Shown: in pieces, positions 37,031-46,915 of the stretch
Layout of the letters: the number at the start of each line of letters is the position of its first letter
How positions within the stretch are numbered: position 1 is the first letter of the stretch
NCBI GenBank assembly: GCA_030528565.1
Contig: JAUMYP010000005.1
Coordinates: 1 to 64,000, forward strand
Direction of reading: 5' to 3'
Origin: Pseudomonadota bacterium
GTDB lineage: Bacteria > Pseudomonadota > Gammaproteobacteria > Xanthomonadales > Xanthomonadaceae
Length of the DNA stretch: 64,000 bases
Made by a program: the position numbers and the translations under genes
Notes under the pieces: generated by a model
Database searches by the model: none
What the model saw: the letters and a program-made list of their open reading frames with translations, nothing else
Told to the model about the DNA's origin: nothing

Positions 37031-38279
37031 TAGTTATATCTCCGGGTTGTTGTAGCTGTGGTGGTGCGGGGGTGCTTCGCCAGCCGTGGATACGTTCGGC
37101 GAAGTCATGCAAGAACGCGACTTGCGATCTTGACTGAATGGCTTTGGGCTCATGGGTGCGGATAATGCTGATGGCATTTTCTGCAGTTTCTCCATGCCAG
37201 ATCAAAATGCTGGCAAGGCCAGTGCCGGTGCGACCCAAGCCGCCACGGCAATGCAATACGATACCCTGATTATTACGGATGAGTGATTCTGCCAGACGAC
37301 AGATATCCAGCGCCTGGTCAAAGCTGGGGGCAGACATATCCGGCATGGGAAAGTGCCGGAATTCGATGCCGGCATCACGCAACTCCTGGGATGGGTAGTG
37401 CACGGCTTCTTCCAGATTGATCAGCACTTTGATATTGGAGTTTGCCAGATAGCGGTATTGTTCGGTAGCGTCAGTCACCATTCCAGGGCGACTCATGCCG
37501 CACATCAGGCCACGTACAACCCACCAGATACCGCGAGGTATTTCTTTATCGTCAGCCTGGGGTTTGCGCGGCAGGTTGCAATTGCCAGTTTCCACATAAG
37601 TCCGGCCAGCTGCAGTGCTGGGTGCGGAGAAAAACTGTGCGGAAGGGGCAAATTCCTGCAATACGCCGCCGGCAATGAGTGCAACATGCCCACCCAATAT
37701 CAGGCAGTCTTGGCGATTGTGAGTGGCGACAATCACGCTGCCCTTGGTGCTGGCGGCCTCGGCAATTGCTTGGCGTACCAGTTTGATTTGAGGCTCATCA
37801 AGGTCGGCAGTGGGTTCGTCCAGCAGCCAAAGATTGCCCGGCATCTGTAGTGCAACCAAGACCCTCAGTGTCTTGCGCACCTTGGGGCAGAGTGCCTTGG
37901 TGGGGCCGTTGGCAGCTGCGCGCGGGTTTTCCAGCTCCATTGCAGTGAGCCAGTCCAGCACCGTCTTGGGCATGAGTGAAGGTGCAAGGACGCGTAACTG
38001 GGTCATGAGTGGCGCAGTGCTTGGCTCGACCTGGGCATGCTGCGGGACATAGAGAACGTTCAAGTTGCCCGAGTGGATATTTTCGCCATTGAGCTCGACC
38101 TTGCCTTGCAGACGGAGTTCTTCGCTGTCAGCACCAGCCAGTGCTGCCAATGTGGAGGACTTGCCGGCACCGCCGGTCCCCATCAGCCACAGGATGCCGG
38201 GGCTTGGGCAGCTGAGCGACAGGTTCTCAATGACATTGAGATTGTCTCGAAGAACGGAGATTTGGTTGAAGGTGAGCAT
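37020..38279 (-). CDS. ABC-type ATPase fused to a dual-specificity phosphatase
   Basis: 419 residues. Residues 1-215 are an ABC nucleotide-binding domain: Walker A GTGGAGKSS (34-42), Q-loop Q80, Walker B LWLLDEPTADLD (150-161), H-loop H187. The LSGGQ signature is degenerate: LCPKVRKTLRV stands in its place. Residues 248-402 are a cysteine-based phosphatase: HCRGGLGRT (343-351) gives C344 and R350, and D314 in FPMPD is a likely general acid. No membrane partner is encoded nearby. It is the first gene of the seven-gene operon. A role coupling ATP state to dephosphorylation is speculative. Confidence 0.87.
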   Translation of the reverse strand: MLTFNQISVLRDNLNVIENLSLSCPSPGILWLMGTGGAGKSSTLAALAGADSEELRLQGKVELNGENIHSGNLNVLYVPQHAQVEPSTAPLMTQLRVLAPSLMPKTVLDWLTAMELENPRAAANGPTKALCPKVRKTLRVLVALQMPGNLWLLDEPTADLDEPQIKLVRQAIAEAASTKGSVIVATHNRQDCLILGGHVALIAGGVLQEFAPSAQFFSAPSTAAGRTYVETGNCNLPRKPQADDKEIPRGIWWVVRGLMCGMSRPGMVTDATEQYRYLANSNIKVLINLEEAVHYPSQELRDAGIEFRHFPMPDMSAPSFDQALDICRLAESLIRNNQGIVLHCRGGLGRTGTGLASILIWHGETAENAISIIRTHEPKAIQSRSQVAFLHDFAERIHGWRSTPAPPQLQQPGDITNVP

Positions 38280-38639
38280 TTGTGGGGGGAGCCGAAGATA
38301 TCTGCAATATTCACAAAGATAGCTGCAGGTTAAATACTAGCAGGCATCTGTTGTATTGCAGGCGATGTGAGTCATGGTTTTGGTATTGAATGGCTTGAGG
38401 ATGGCGGATAAACAACGAGTTGAGCAGATGGCCTGCGGTTGAGACAAGACCAATCACTATGACCTGGCGAGCAGGCTGCTATTAATTAGCCACCTTGGCG
38501 CCCCCTAGTTAATGAGCCATGAGTTGCTGCCCCTATTCTGTGAAGGATATCACAAAGCTTTCATGGTCTAACTTGATGGGGAACACCATTGCGCTTGAAA
38601 GTCATCCTTTGGCTTTATGGGGCATGTCGTGGTGGGCTC
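38280..38639. promoter_or_regulatory. 360-bp intergenic region holding the promoter of the roadblock/GTPase operon
   Basis: No gene is seen. The stretch is visibly richer in A+T than its surroundings, which fits a promoter for the minus-strand operon starting at 38279. A possible -10 (TAGTAT) lies about 60 bp before the start codon on the minus strand, but no good -35 was found. No clear ribosome site precedes the ATG at 38279. No strong terminator for dsbD was seen. Confidence 0.45.
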
Positions 38640-40973
38640 TTATTTGCTTGCCGCATCAAGCAGTGCCTGCCGGGCGATGTCCGGGGTCATGACTACGGGC
38701 AGGATTTGCGGTGCGGTGCCGGAGGCGGGATAGACCACATACAGCGGCAGCCCGACTGCGCCGTGCTCGCGCAGGAAAGCCGAAATTTGCGGGTCAACAT
38801 CGGTATGGTCGCCAACCATATAGACCACGCCCGTTTCGGCCAGGGTTTTCTGGAACGTCTCGCGGGCAAAGACTGCGCGCTCATTGGCCTTGCAGGTCAC
38901 GCACCAGTCGGCGGTGATGTTGACGAACACCGCGCGGCCTTCGCGGCGCAGGCTCTCCAGCCGTTCGGGGGAGTAGCTGACCCGGGCAGATGTCGCGGCG
39001 CTGTTTCCGGCAGCCTCGCTGCGCGGCATCGGCAGGCGCTGGATGCCGTGCATTGCCCACAGGCTGGCAACCAGGGCGGGCAGGGCCAGTGCCAGCAGCC
39101 AGCGTTGTCCCAGGCTGCGCGCGCGCGTCCATGCCCACAGCGCCAGGGTCAGGGCGATGGCGGCCAGTGCCCACAGGCCAAAGGCATCGGCGCCGCGCTG
39201 CTGTACCAGTACCCAGACCAGCCAGGCGGCGGTGACATACATCGGGAAGGCCAGTAACTGTTTCAGCGTTTCCATCCAGGCGCCGGGCTTGGGCAGGAAG
39301 CGCGCCAGTGCGGGGATGAAGCCAATCAGCAGGAATGGCAGCGCCAGCCCCAGGCCCAGCATCAGGAACACCAGCATGGCGATGGCCGCCGGGGCGATAA
39401 AGGCATAGGCCAGGGCGGCGCCCATGAACGGTGCGGTGCAGGGGGTTGCCAGTACCACGGCCAGTACGCCGGTGAAAAAGTCGCCGGTATGCCCGGATTT
39501 TTGCGATAGCGCCAGGCCGGCGCGTGGCGCGGCGAACTGCGCGTACCAAAGTCCGGAAAGCGACAGGCCAAAGGCGAATACGACCAGTGCCAGGGCCGCG
39601 ACTACCCACGGTGTTTGCAGCTGGAAGCCCCAGCTCATGCCATTGGCGAGCAATTGCTGGCGCAAGGCCAGCACGATGCCGCCCAGTAGCGCGAACGCCG
39701 AAAGCACTCCCAGCGTGTACCAGAGGGCGTGACGGCGGGCATGTGCCGGGCTTTCACCGCTTTGTGCCAGTGATAGTGCCTTGAGCGAAAGTACCGGCAG
39801 CACGCAGGGCATCAGGTTGAGAATCAGGCCGCCCGCGAGCGCCAGCAACAGCGCGGCCAACAGGCCAATCGGCTTGCGCTGGCTGCCCTGTGCGCTGCTG
39901 ACGTTGCGTTCAGCAGCTGGCGCTGCGGCTGTGGACATGGCGCTGGCCGTATCGCCTGTATCCGCAGGCAGGCCGGAAGTTTGTGCGCTGTCATCAGTAT
40001 CACTACCGGCGCTGGTTGCCGGTGCTTCCACGGCGAGCGCCTGCGCAGGGCGGTTATCGTCTGCGGCAGGCAGCGCCAGCCGGAAGGATTTGCGCATTGG
40101 CTCGTAACAGATGCCGTCCTGCTGGCAGCCCTGCCAGCCGATATGCAGGGTGATTTCCTGTGCCTGGCTGCCCGCGCCGCTGCGTTGCAGTGGAATGGGG
40201 ATTTCTGCCTCGTCGAAATACGCCTTGACTGCGCCAAAGTGTTCATCGTGATGGTCGCGGGCAGACGGCAAGGCCGGCTTGCCAAGGCGGATGCCGGGCG
40301 CATTCTCCAGCCGCAGGCTGATTTTGTCGCGGTACAGATAATAGCCACGGGCGGGCGTGGCGCGCAGCAGCAGGCGGCTGCCGCCATCGGCAATCGCCTC
40401 CATGCGGAAGGCCTGCTCCGGCGGCAGTGGCTGTGCCTTGCCGCCGCCGAGGATATTCAGCCCCGCGCCCTGGCCGCCGCCGAGGCTTTGTCCGAGCGCG
40501 GCAAAACCGGCATCGGCCACGGCGGGCTGGGTCGCAGCGGGCAGGCGCACATTCACGGTGCGGGTTTGCGGCGGATAGCACAGGCCGATATCGGCGCAGC
40601 CCTGATATTTGATGCGCAGCGCGATGCGCTCGGCGCTGGCGCTGGCGCTGCCCGGCAGGCTGACTTTCAGCTCGTTCCGGTAGGTTTCCACATCGCCGAA
40701 AAATTCGTCGTGATGCTTTTCTCCGGCCGGGATTTGCAGTGCTCCTGCCGCAAAGCCGCCCAGCGGCTCGACCTGGGTGCGGTGGCGGTACAGGTAATAG
40801 CCCGGTGCGATTTGCCAGCGCACTTCAATCAGCTCGCGGCTGGCGGCGCTGGCAGTGGGCTTGAATACCGTATCCACCGGCGGCAGCTCGCCGGGGTCGG
40901 CGGTTTGCGCCGGGCTGGCAAGGCTGCACAAGGCAAAGGCAAGGGGGAGGAAAATGCGGCTCAGGAAAGACAT
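38640..40973 (-). CDS. dsbD: Thiol:disulfide interchange protein DsbD with duplicated N-terminal domain
   Basis: 777 residues, against about 565 in E. coli. DsbD carries electrons from cytosolic thioredoxin to periplasmic DsbC/DsbG. A signal peptide is followed by two copies of the alpha domain: about 30-145 (YLYRHR, HHDEFFGDVETYR, YQGCADIGLCYPP) and about 175-305 (YLYRDK, HHDEHFGAVKAYF, WQGCQQDGICYEP). Each copy keeps the cysteine pair. Then come an eight-helix membrane domain with CVLPVLSLKAL and TPCTAPFMGAAL, and a C-terminal thioredoxin fold with ADWCVTCKANE. It is 15 bp downstream of cutA. Confidence 0.94.
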   Translation of the reverse strand: MSFLSRIFLPLAFALCSLASPAQTADPGELPPVDTVFKPTASAASRELIEVRWQIAPGYYLYRHRTQVEPLGGFAAGALQIPAGEKHHDEFFGDVETYRNELKVSLPGSASASAERIALRIKYQGCADIGLCYPPQTRTVNVRLPAATQPAVADAGFAALGQSLGGGQGAGLNILGGGKAQPLPPEQAFRMEAIADGGSRLLLRATPARGYYLYRDKISLRLENAPGIRLGKPALPSARDHHDEHFGAVKAYFDEAEIPIPLQRSGAGSQAQEITLHIGWQGCQQDGICYEPMRKSFRLALPAADDNRPAQALAVEAPATSAGSDTDDSAQTSGLPADTGDTASAMSTAAAPAAERNVSSAQGSQRKPIGLLAALLLALAGGLILNLMPCVLPVLSLKALSLAQSGESPAHARRHALWYTLGVLSAFALLGGIVLALRQQLLANGMSWGFQLQTPWVVAALALVVFAFGLSLSGLWYAQFAAPRAGLALSQKSGHTGDFFTGVLAVVLATPCTAPFMGAALAYAFIAPAAIAMLVFLMLGLGLALPFLLIGFIPALARFLPKPGAWMETLKQLLAFPMYVTAAWLVWVLVQQRGADAFGLWALAAIALTLALWAWTRARSLGQRWLLALALPALVASLWAMHGIQRLPMPRSEAAGNSAATSARVSYSPERLESLRREGRAVFVNITADWCVTCKANERAVFARETFQKTLAETGVVYMVGDHTDVDPQISAFLREHGAVGLPLYVVYPASGTAPQILPVVMTPDIARQALLDAASK

Positions 40974-40988
40974 CAGGATTTGGATTTA

Positions 40989-41303
40989 TCAGGGAGTTTC
41001 GGCGCGTACCCAGTCAAGGTAGGCGGGCAGGCCATCGGCAGCTTGGACTGCGACAAGCTCGGGAAGTTCATACGGATGCAGCGCAAGCAGCCGGGCGCGC
41101 AGGGCATCAAGCTTCTCGCTGCGGGTCTTGATGATGAGCAGCCATTCTGTATCGCGCGCAATGCGGCCTTGCCAGCGGTAGATGGAGGTCAGCCCCGGCA
41201 CGATATTGACGCAGGCAGCCAGACGCTCCTCAACCAGGGTCGAGGCAATCTGCTCGGCGCTTGCGTGCGTGGGACAGGTATTGAAGCAGACGAGGATGGA
41301 CAT
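40989..41303 (-). CDS. cutA: CutA family protein
   Basis: 104 residues. The trimeric CutA fold is recognisable by ASTLVEERLAACVNIVPGLTSIYRWQG, TEWLLIIKTRSEKLDAL and HPYELPELVAVQAADGLPAYLDWV. The family is linked to divalent metal tolerance, though its molecular role is unsettled. It is followed directly by dsbD, as in many gammaproteobacteria. Confidence 0.95.
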   Translation of the reverse strand: MSILVCFNTCPTHASAEQIASTLVEERLAACVNIVPGLTSIYRWQGRIARDTEWLLIIKTRSEKLDALRARLLALHPYELPELVAVQAADGLPAYLDWVRAETP

Positions 41304-41350
41304 CCGGCATAGGGTAAGGCTTTGCGCGTGCAGGGTGAAATCAATCTTGC

Positions 41351-41373
41351 TAATGAGAATTGTTATTGTTATC
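41351..41373 (+). promoter_or_regulatory. Candidate Fur box upstream of the PepSY gene
   Basis: AATGAGAATTGTTATTGTT matches the overlapping NATWAT-type repeats of Fur operators well. It lies between divergent cutA and the PepSY gene, about 105-125 bp before the latter. It suggests iron repression of the 41477-45038 cluster. Confidence 0.7.
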
Positions 41374-41476
41374 TTTTCTAGTTCAGTATTGCTGCCTGTT
41401 CCATCCTCATGGCTCCTGATGCTTCCACTTTGCCTTTCCTGGCATGTCCTGCGTGCTGCTGGCGGGGAGCCTGCTG

Positions 41477-42109
41477 ATGCAGCGTGCCGATTTGCTGGCG
41501 CGCCAGCAGCGCCGCAGCTTCTGGCTGCGCCAGCTGCACCAGTGGCACTGGATAAGCGCGGCGATTTGCCTGGTGGCGATGTTGCTGTTTTCCATCACCG
41601 GCATCACCCTGAACCATGCCTCCAGCATTGAATCAGCGCCGCAGGTCAGCCGCAAAAACCTGCAAATGCCGGTGTCGGTGTTGAATGCGCTGGGCGCGCG
41701 TGAGGAAGGCCATGCGCCGCTGCCATTGACGGTCAGCCGCTGGCTCAATGAGGCGCTGCCGGTGCATATCGGCTCGCAGGCGGCGGAGTGGTCGGCCGAT
41801 GAGGTGTATCTGGCACTGCCGCGTCCCGGCGGCGATGGCTGGGTCAGTATCGACCGCGAAAATGGCGAGGTGGAGGCCGAGTTCACCGACCGTGGCTGGC
41901 TGGCGTATTTCAACGACCTGCACAAAGGCCGCCATACCGGCGCGGCCTGGCGCTGGTTCATCGACCTGTTTGCCGTGGCCTGTGTGGTGTTCACCGTCAG
42001 CGGCCTGTGGCTTTTGCAGATGCACGCCAGACAGCGCCGTTCCACCTGGCCGTGGGTCGGCCTTGGGCTGTTGCTGCCGCTATTGATTGTGCTTGTTTTT
42101 GTTCATTAG
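41477..42109 (+). CDS. PepSY-associated transmembrane protein
   Basis: 210 residues from the ATG at 41477, which has GGGGAG 7 bp upstream; an ATG 33 bp before is possible. A first TM (AAICLVAMLLFSITGITLNHA), a periplasmic domain and a paired C-terminal TM region (FAVACVVFTVSGLWLL, VGLGLLLPLLIVLVFV) fit the PepSY_TM family. DRGWLAYFNDLHKGRHTG is typical. Relatives sit in siderophore and heme uptake loci and may be ferric reductases or partners. First gene of the Fur-box cluster. Confidence 0.85.
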   Translation: MQRADLLARQQRRSFWLRQLHQWHWISAAICLVAMLLFSITGITLNHASSIESAPQVSRKNLQMPVSVLNALGAREEGHAPLPLTVSRWLNEALPVHIGSQAAEWSADEVYLALPRPGGDGWVSIDRENGEVEAEFTDRGWLAYFNDLHKGRHTGAAWRWFIDLFAVACVVFTVSGLWLLQMHARQRRSTWPWVGLGLLLPLLIVLVFVH

Positions 42110-42126
42110 ACCTTTGGAGTGTCCTC

Positions 42127-42636
42127 ATGCGTGTTATCCCTGCACTTGTGCTTTGCGCGTTTGCCGCGTTGCCGGTCAAGGCGGCAGAAGTCCGTGTTGA
42201 TGTCCAGTTGCCGCAGTTGAATGTGGCCGAATATCACCGTCCGTATGTGGCGATTTGGGTGGAGGATGCCGAGCAGAATGCCAGGGCCAATCTGGCGGTC
42301 TGGTATCAGCAGCGCGGCAATAGCGAAGGCGCAGGCACCAAGTGGCTGCCCGACCTGCGGCAGTGGTGGCGGCGCAGTGGCCGCAACCTGTCGATGCCGG
42401 TGGATGGCGTCAGCGGCCCGACCCGCCCGGCCGGTACTCACCAGCTGGTGTTCAACGAGCAGCATCCTGAACTTGGCAAGCTGCCTGCCGGTGACTACAC
42501 CCTGGTGGTCGAAGCCGCCCGCGAAGTCGGCGGACGCGAGCTTTTGCGCATCCCGTTCAAATGGCGTGACGCCAGCACAGGCAGTGCCCAGGGCAGCAGC
42601 GAGCTGGGGCGCGTCAGCCTGACGTCCAGCCGTTGA
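42127..42636 (+). CDS. DUF2271 periplasmic protein
   Basis: 169 residues. A cleavable signal ([21 protein letters not shown]) is followed by a beta-sandwich-like domain with [37 protein letters not shown] and [14 protein letters not shown], the DUF2271 pattern. Function is unknown, but it commonly stands next to PepSY and DUF4198 genes in iron loci. 17 bp after the PepSY gene. Confidence 0.87.
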   Translation: MRVIPALVLCAFAALPVKAAEVRVDVQLPQLNVAEYHRPYVAIWVEDAEQNARANLAVWYQQRGNSEGAGTKWLPDLRQWWRRSGRNLSMPVDGVSGPTRPAGTHQLVFNEQHPELGKLPAGDYTLVVEAAREVGGRELLRIPFKWRDASTGSAQGSSELGRVSLTSSR

Positions 42637-42647
42637 GCGAATCCGGT

Positions 42648-43457
42648 ATGAAAGCGATGATTTCCCGTTCCGCTTTGCTGCTGGCGCTGGCGCTGCCATT
42701 TGCCGCGCAGGCACACAAAGCCTGGCTGCTGCCCTCGCAAACGGTGGTCTCCGGCAATGCGCCGTGGGTCACCGTGGATGCGGCGGTGTCCAATGACCTG
42801 TTCCACTTCAACCATGTGCCGCTGCGCACCGATGGCCTCATCATCACCGCGCCCGATGGCACCCGGGCGCAGGCGCAGAACCTGGCGACCGGCAAATACC
42901 GCAGCGTGTTCGATGTCGAGCTGAACCAGCCTGGCACCTGGCGGGTGGCGACCGTGAACGACGGGCTTATCGCGTTCTGGAAAGAAAACGGCCAGAACAA
43001 ACGCTGGCGCGGGACTGCCGAGCGTTTTGCCGCAGAAGTCCCTGCTGGCGCCCAGGAGCTGCGCGTGAGCGAGGGCATTACGCGGATAGAAACCTTTATC
43101 ACCCGGGGCGCTCCGAATGACACGGCGCTGAAGGTCAGCGGTCGTGGCCTGGAGATGCAGCCGATTACCCATCCCAATGACCTGTTTGCCGGTGAGGAGG
43201 CCCGCTTCCGGCTGCTGGTTGATGGTCAGCCCGCAGCCGGTGTGGCGCTGGAAATCGTCCGGGGTGAAACCCGCTATCGCAATGCGCAGGACGAAATCAG
43301 GCTGAAAACCGATGCCCGTGGCGAGTTCAGCATCACCTGGCCGCGTGCCGGCATGTACTGGCTTGAGGCGCGCAGCAGCGATGACAAAACCGGCGTCAAA
43401 CAGGCCAGCCAGCGCCGTCTGACTTATGTGGCGACGCTGGAAGTGCTGCCGCAATAA
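42648..43457 (+). CDS. DUF4198 family periplasmic protein (copy 1)
   Basis: 269 residues from the ATG at 42648. Signal peptide to about residue 22 (AAQAHK). The mature protein starts [12 protein letters not shown], as is usual for DUF4198 proteins, and has a C-terminal immunoglobulin-like half ([18 protein letters not shown]). Related proteins are linked to metal uptake. A second DUF4198 gene lies at 51152-51979, so the two are paralogues in one window. Confidence 0.85.
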   Translation: MKAMISRSALLLALALPFAAQAHKAWLLPSQTVVSGNAPWVTVDAAVSNDLFHFNHVPLRTDGLIITAPDGTRAQAQNLATGKYRSVFDVELNQPGTWRVATVNDGLIAFWKENGQNKRWRGTAERFAAEVPAGAQELRVSEGITRIETFITRGAPNDTALKVSGRGLEMQPITHPNDLFAGEEARFRLLVDGQPAAGVALEIVRGETRYRNAQDEIRLKTDARGEFSITWPRAGMYWLEARSSDDKTGVKQASQRRLTYVATLEVLPQ

Positions 43458-43463
43458 AGCCCG

Positions 43464-45038
43464 ATGAGTCGCAGTGCGCTAGGAAACAGCCTGCTGCTGT
43501 CGCTGCTGGCAGCAGCGGCGGTGGCATTGGGCTACTGGCAGCGCGAGCCGTGGTGGCAGGGCGCGCCGGATACGTCCCGGCTATGGCTGGCCGGGATGGC
43601 GGTTGTGGCTTTTGCACTGCTGTGCTTTTTCTGCCTGCGAAGCCGTGACAGGTTTTCTGGCGATGGTCAGGGTATCTTGTTGTTATGGGCCAGCCAGACC
43701 GGCTTTGCCATGCAATTGGCCGAACAGGGCGCCGCCGCGCTCAAGCAAGCAGGCGTACCCGCCCATGCCCTGCCACTGGAGGCCGCCAATGCCGACATGC
43801 TGCGCCAGCATCGCCGCGTACTGCTGCTGGCCAGCACCACCGGCGAGGGCGACTGCCCTGAACATGCCATGCCCTTTTTGCCCAGCCTGAAAGGGCAGGC
43901 ATTGGCCGGTGTGGAATATGCCGTGCTGGCACTGGGCGATAGCCGCTATCAGGCGTTTTGCGCCTATGGCAAGCAATTGGATGCGGCCATGTGCGAGGCC
44001 GGTGCTGCGGCACTGTTTCCGCGCATTGAAGTGGATGCAGGCAACCCCAAGGCACTGGAGGCTTGGCACAATCAGCTCAGTGAACTGGCAGGCGGCGCGG
44101 CGCTTGCCGCTCCCATGTTTGCCGAGCCGCAACCCTGGCGGTTGATGGCACGCGAATGCCTCAACCCCGGCGGCGTAGCCGATAGCGCCTGGGCAATCAC
44201 ATTGACCGGCGAAAACATGGACTGGCAAGCCGGTGATGTCGCCGTCATCACCCCATGCAACGCCCCGCAGCGCGTGCGTGAATGGCTACTTGAAACCCGG
44301 CTCGATGGCGAAACCCGGATTGACCGCCACGGGACGCTTATTTCCCTGCAAGACCTGCTTGCCTACGCCCGCCTGCCCGCAGTTGAAAGCATTGCCGGGC
44401 AAAGTCTTGAAGAAATTGCCGCCCATCTGGTGCCACTGCCGATGCGCGAGTATTCCATCGCCTCGATTCCGGCTGAAGGCGAACTGCGGCTTTTGGTACG
44501 GCAGACGTTTGATGCGCATGGCCAGCTTGGCCTGGGCAGCGGCTGGCTAACCGCCCATGCACCACTTGGCAGCGAAATCTGGTTGCGCATCCGCAGCAAC
44601 CCTGCCTTCCACGACAGCCATGCCGATGCGCCGATGATTCTGATTGGCAGCGGTACCGGCATCGCCGGCCTGCGCGCGCATCTGGCTGCGCGTGCAGCGC
44701 GCGGCATGGGACGTAACTGGCTGCTGTTGGGCGAGCGCCAGGCCGCGCACGATTTTCATTTCCGGGATGACTTTGCCCGCTGGCAGCAGCAGGGCATCAT
44801 CGAGCATCTGGATACCGCGTTTTCCCGGGACGGCGGTGCGCATCGCTATGTGCAGCATGCCCTGGCCGCGCACAGTGCGCGCCTGCGGGACTGGGTGGCG
44901 CAGGGCGCGGTGATTTATGTCTGCGGCAGCATCGAGCGCATGGGCCCGGCGGTGGATGCGGTCATCCTGCAAACCCTGGGCAAAACCCTGCACGACCAAT
45001 TGCAGGCCGAAGGCCGCTATCGCCGCGAGGTGTATTGA
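43464..45038 (+). CDS. Membrane-anchored flavodoxin/NADPH flavoprotein reductase (CysJ-like)
   Basis: 524 residues. Two TM segments at the N terminus (about 9-24 and 39-59) are followed by a flavodoxin domain (LLWASQTGFAMQLAEQ, LASTTGEGDCPEHAMPF, ALGDSRYQAFC) and a ferredoxin-reductase-like FAD/NADPH half (MREYSIASIPAEGELRLLV, IGSGTGIAGLRAHL, YVCGSIERMGPAVD). It resembles sulfite reductase flavoprotein but is membrane-bound and lies in an iron cluster, so it probably feeds electrons to the PepSY membrane protein or to ferric-siderophore reduction. Start 6 bp after the DUF4198 gene. Confidence 0.87.
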   Translation: MSRSALGNSLLLSLLAAAAVALGYWQREPWWQGAPDTSRLWLAGMAVVAFALLCFFCLRSRDRFSGDGQGILLLWASQTGFAMQLAEQGAAALKQAGVPAHALPLEAANADMLRQHRRVLLLASTTGEGDCPEHAMPFLPSLKGQALAGVEYAVLALGDSRYQAFCAYGKQLDAAMCEAGAAALFPRIEVDAGNPKALEAWHNQLSELAGGAALAAPMFAEPQPWRLMARECLNPGGVADSAWAITLTGENMDWQAGDVAVITPCNAPQRVREWLLETRLDGETRIDRHGTLISLQDLLAYARLPAVESIAGQSLEEIAAHLVPLPMREYSIASIPAEGELRLLVRQTFDAHGQLGLGSGWLTAHAPLGSEIWLRIRSNPAFHDSHADAPMILIGSGTGIAGLRAHLAARAARGMGRNWLLLGERQAAHDFHFRDDFARWQQQGIIEHLDTAFSRDGGAHRYVQHALAAHSARLRDWVAQGAVIYVCGSIERMGPAVDAVILQTLGKTLHDQLQAEGRYRREVY

Positions 45039-45057
45039 TTGCATTACAGGTCGGGGC

Positions 45058-46914
<1,857 letters not shown>

Positions 46915-46915
<1 letters not shown>

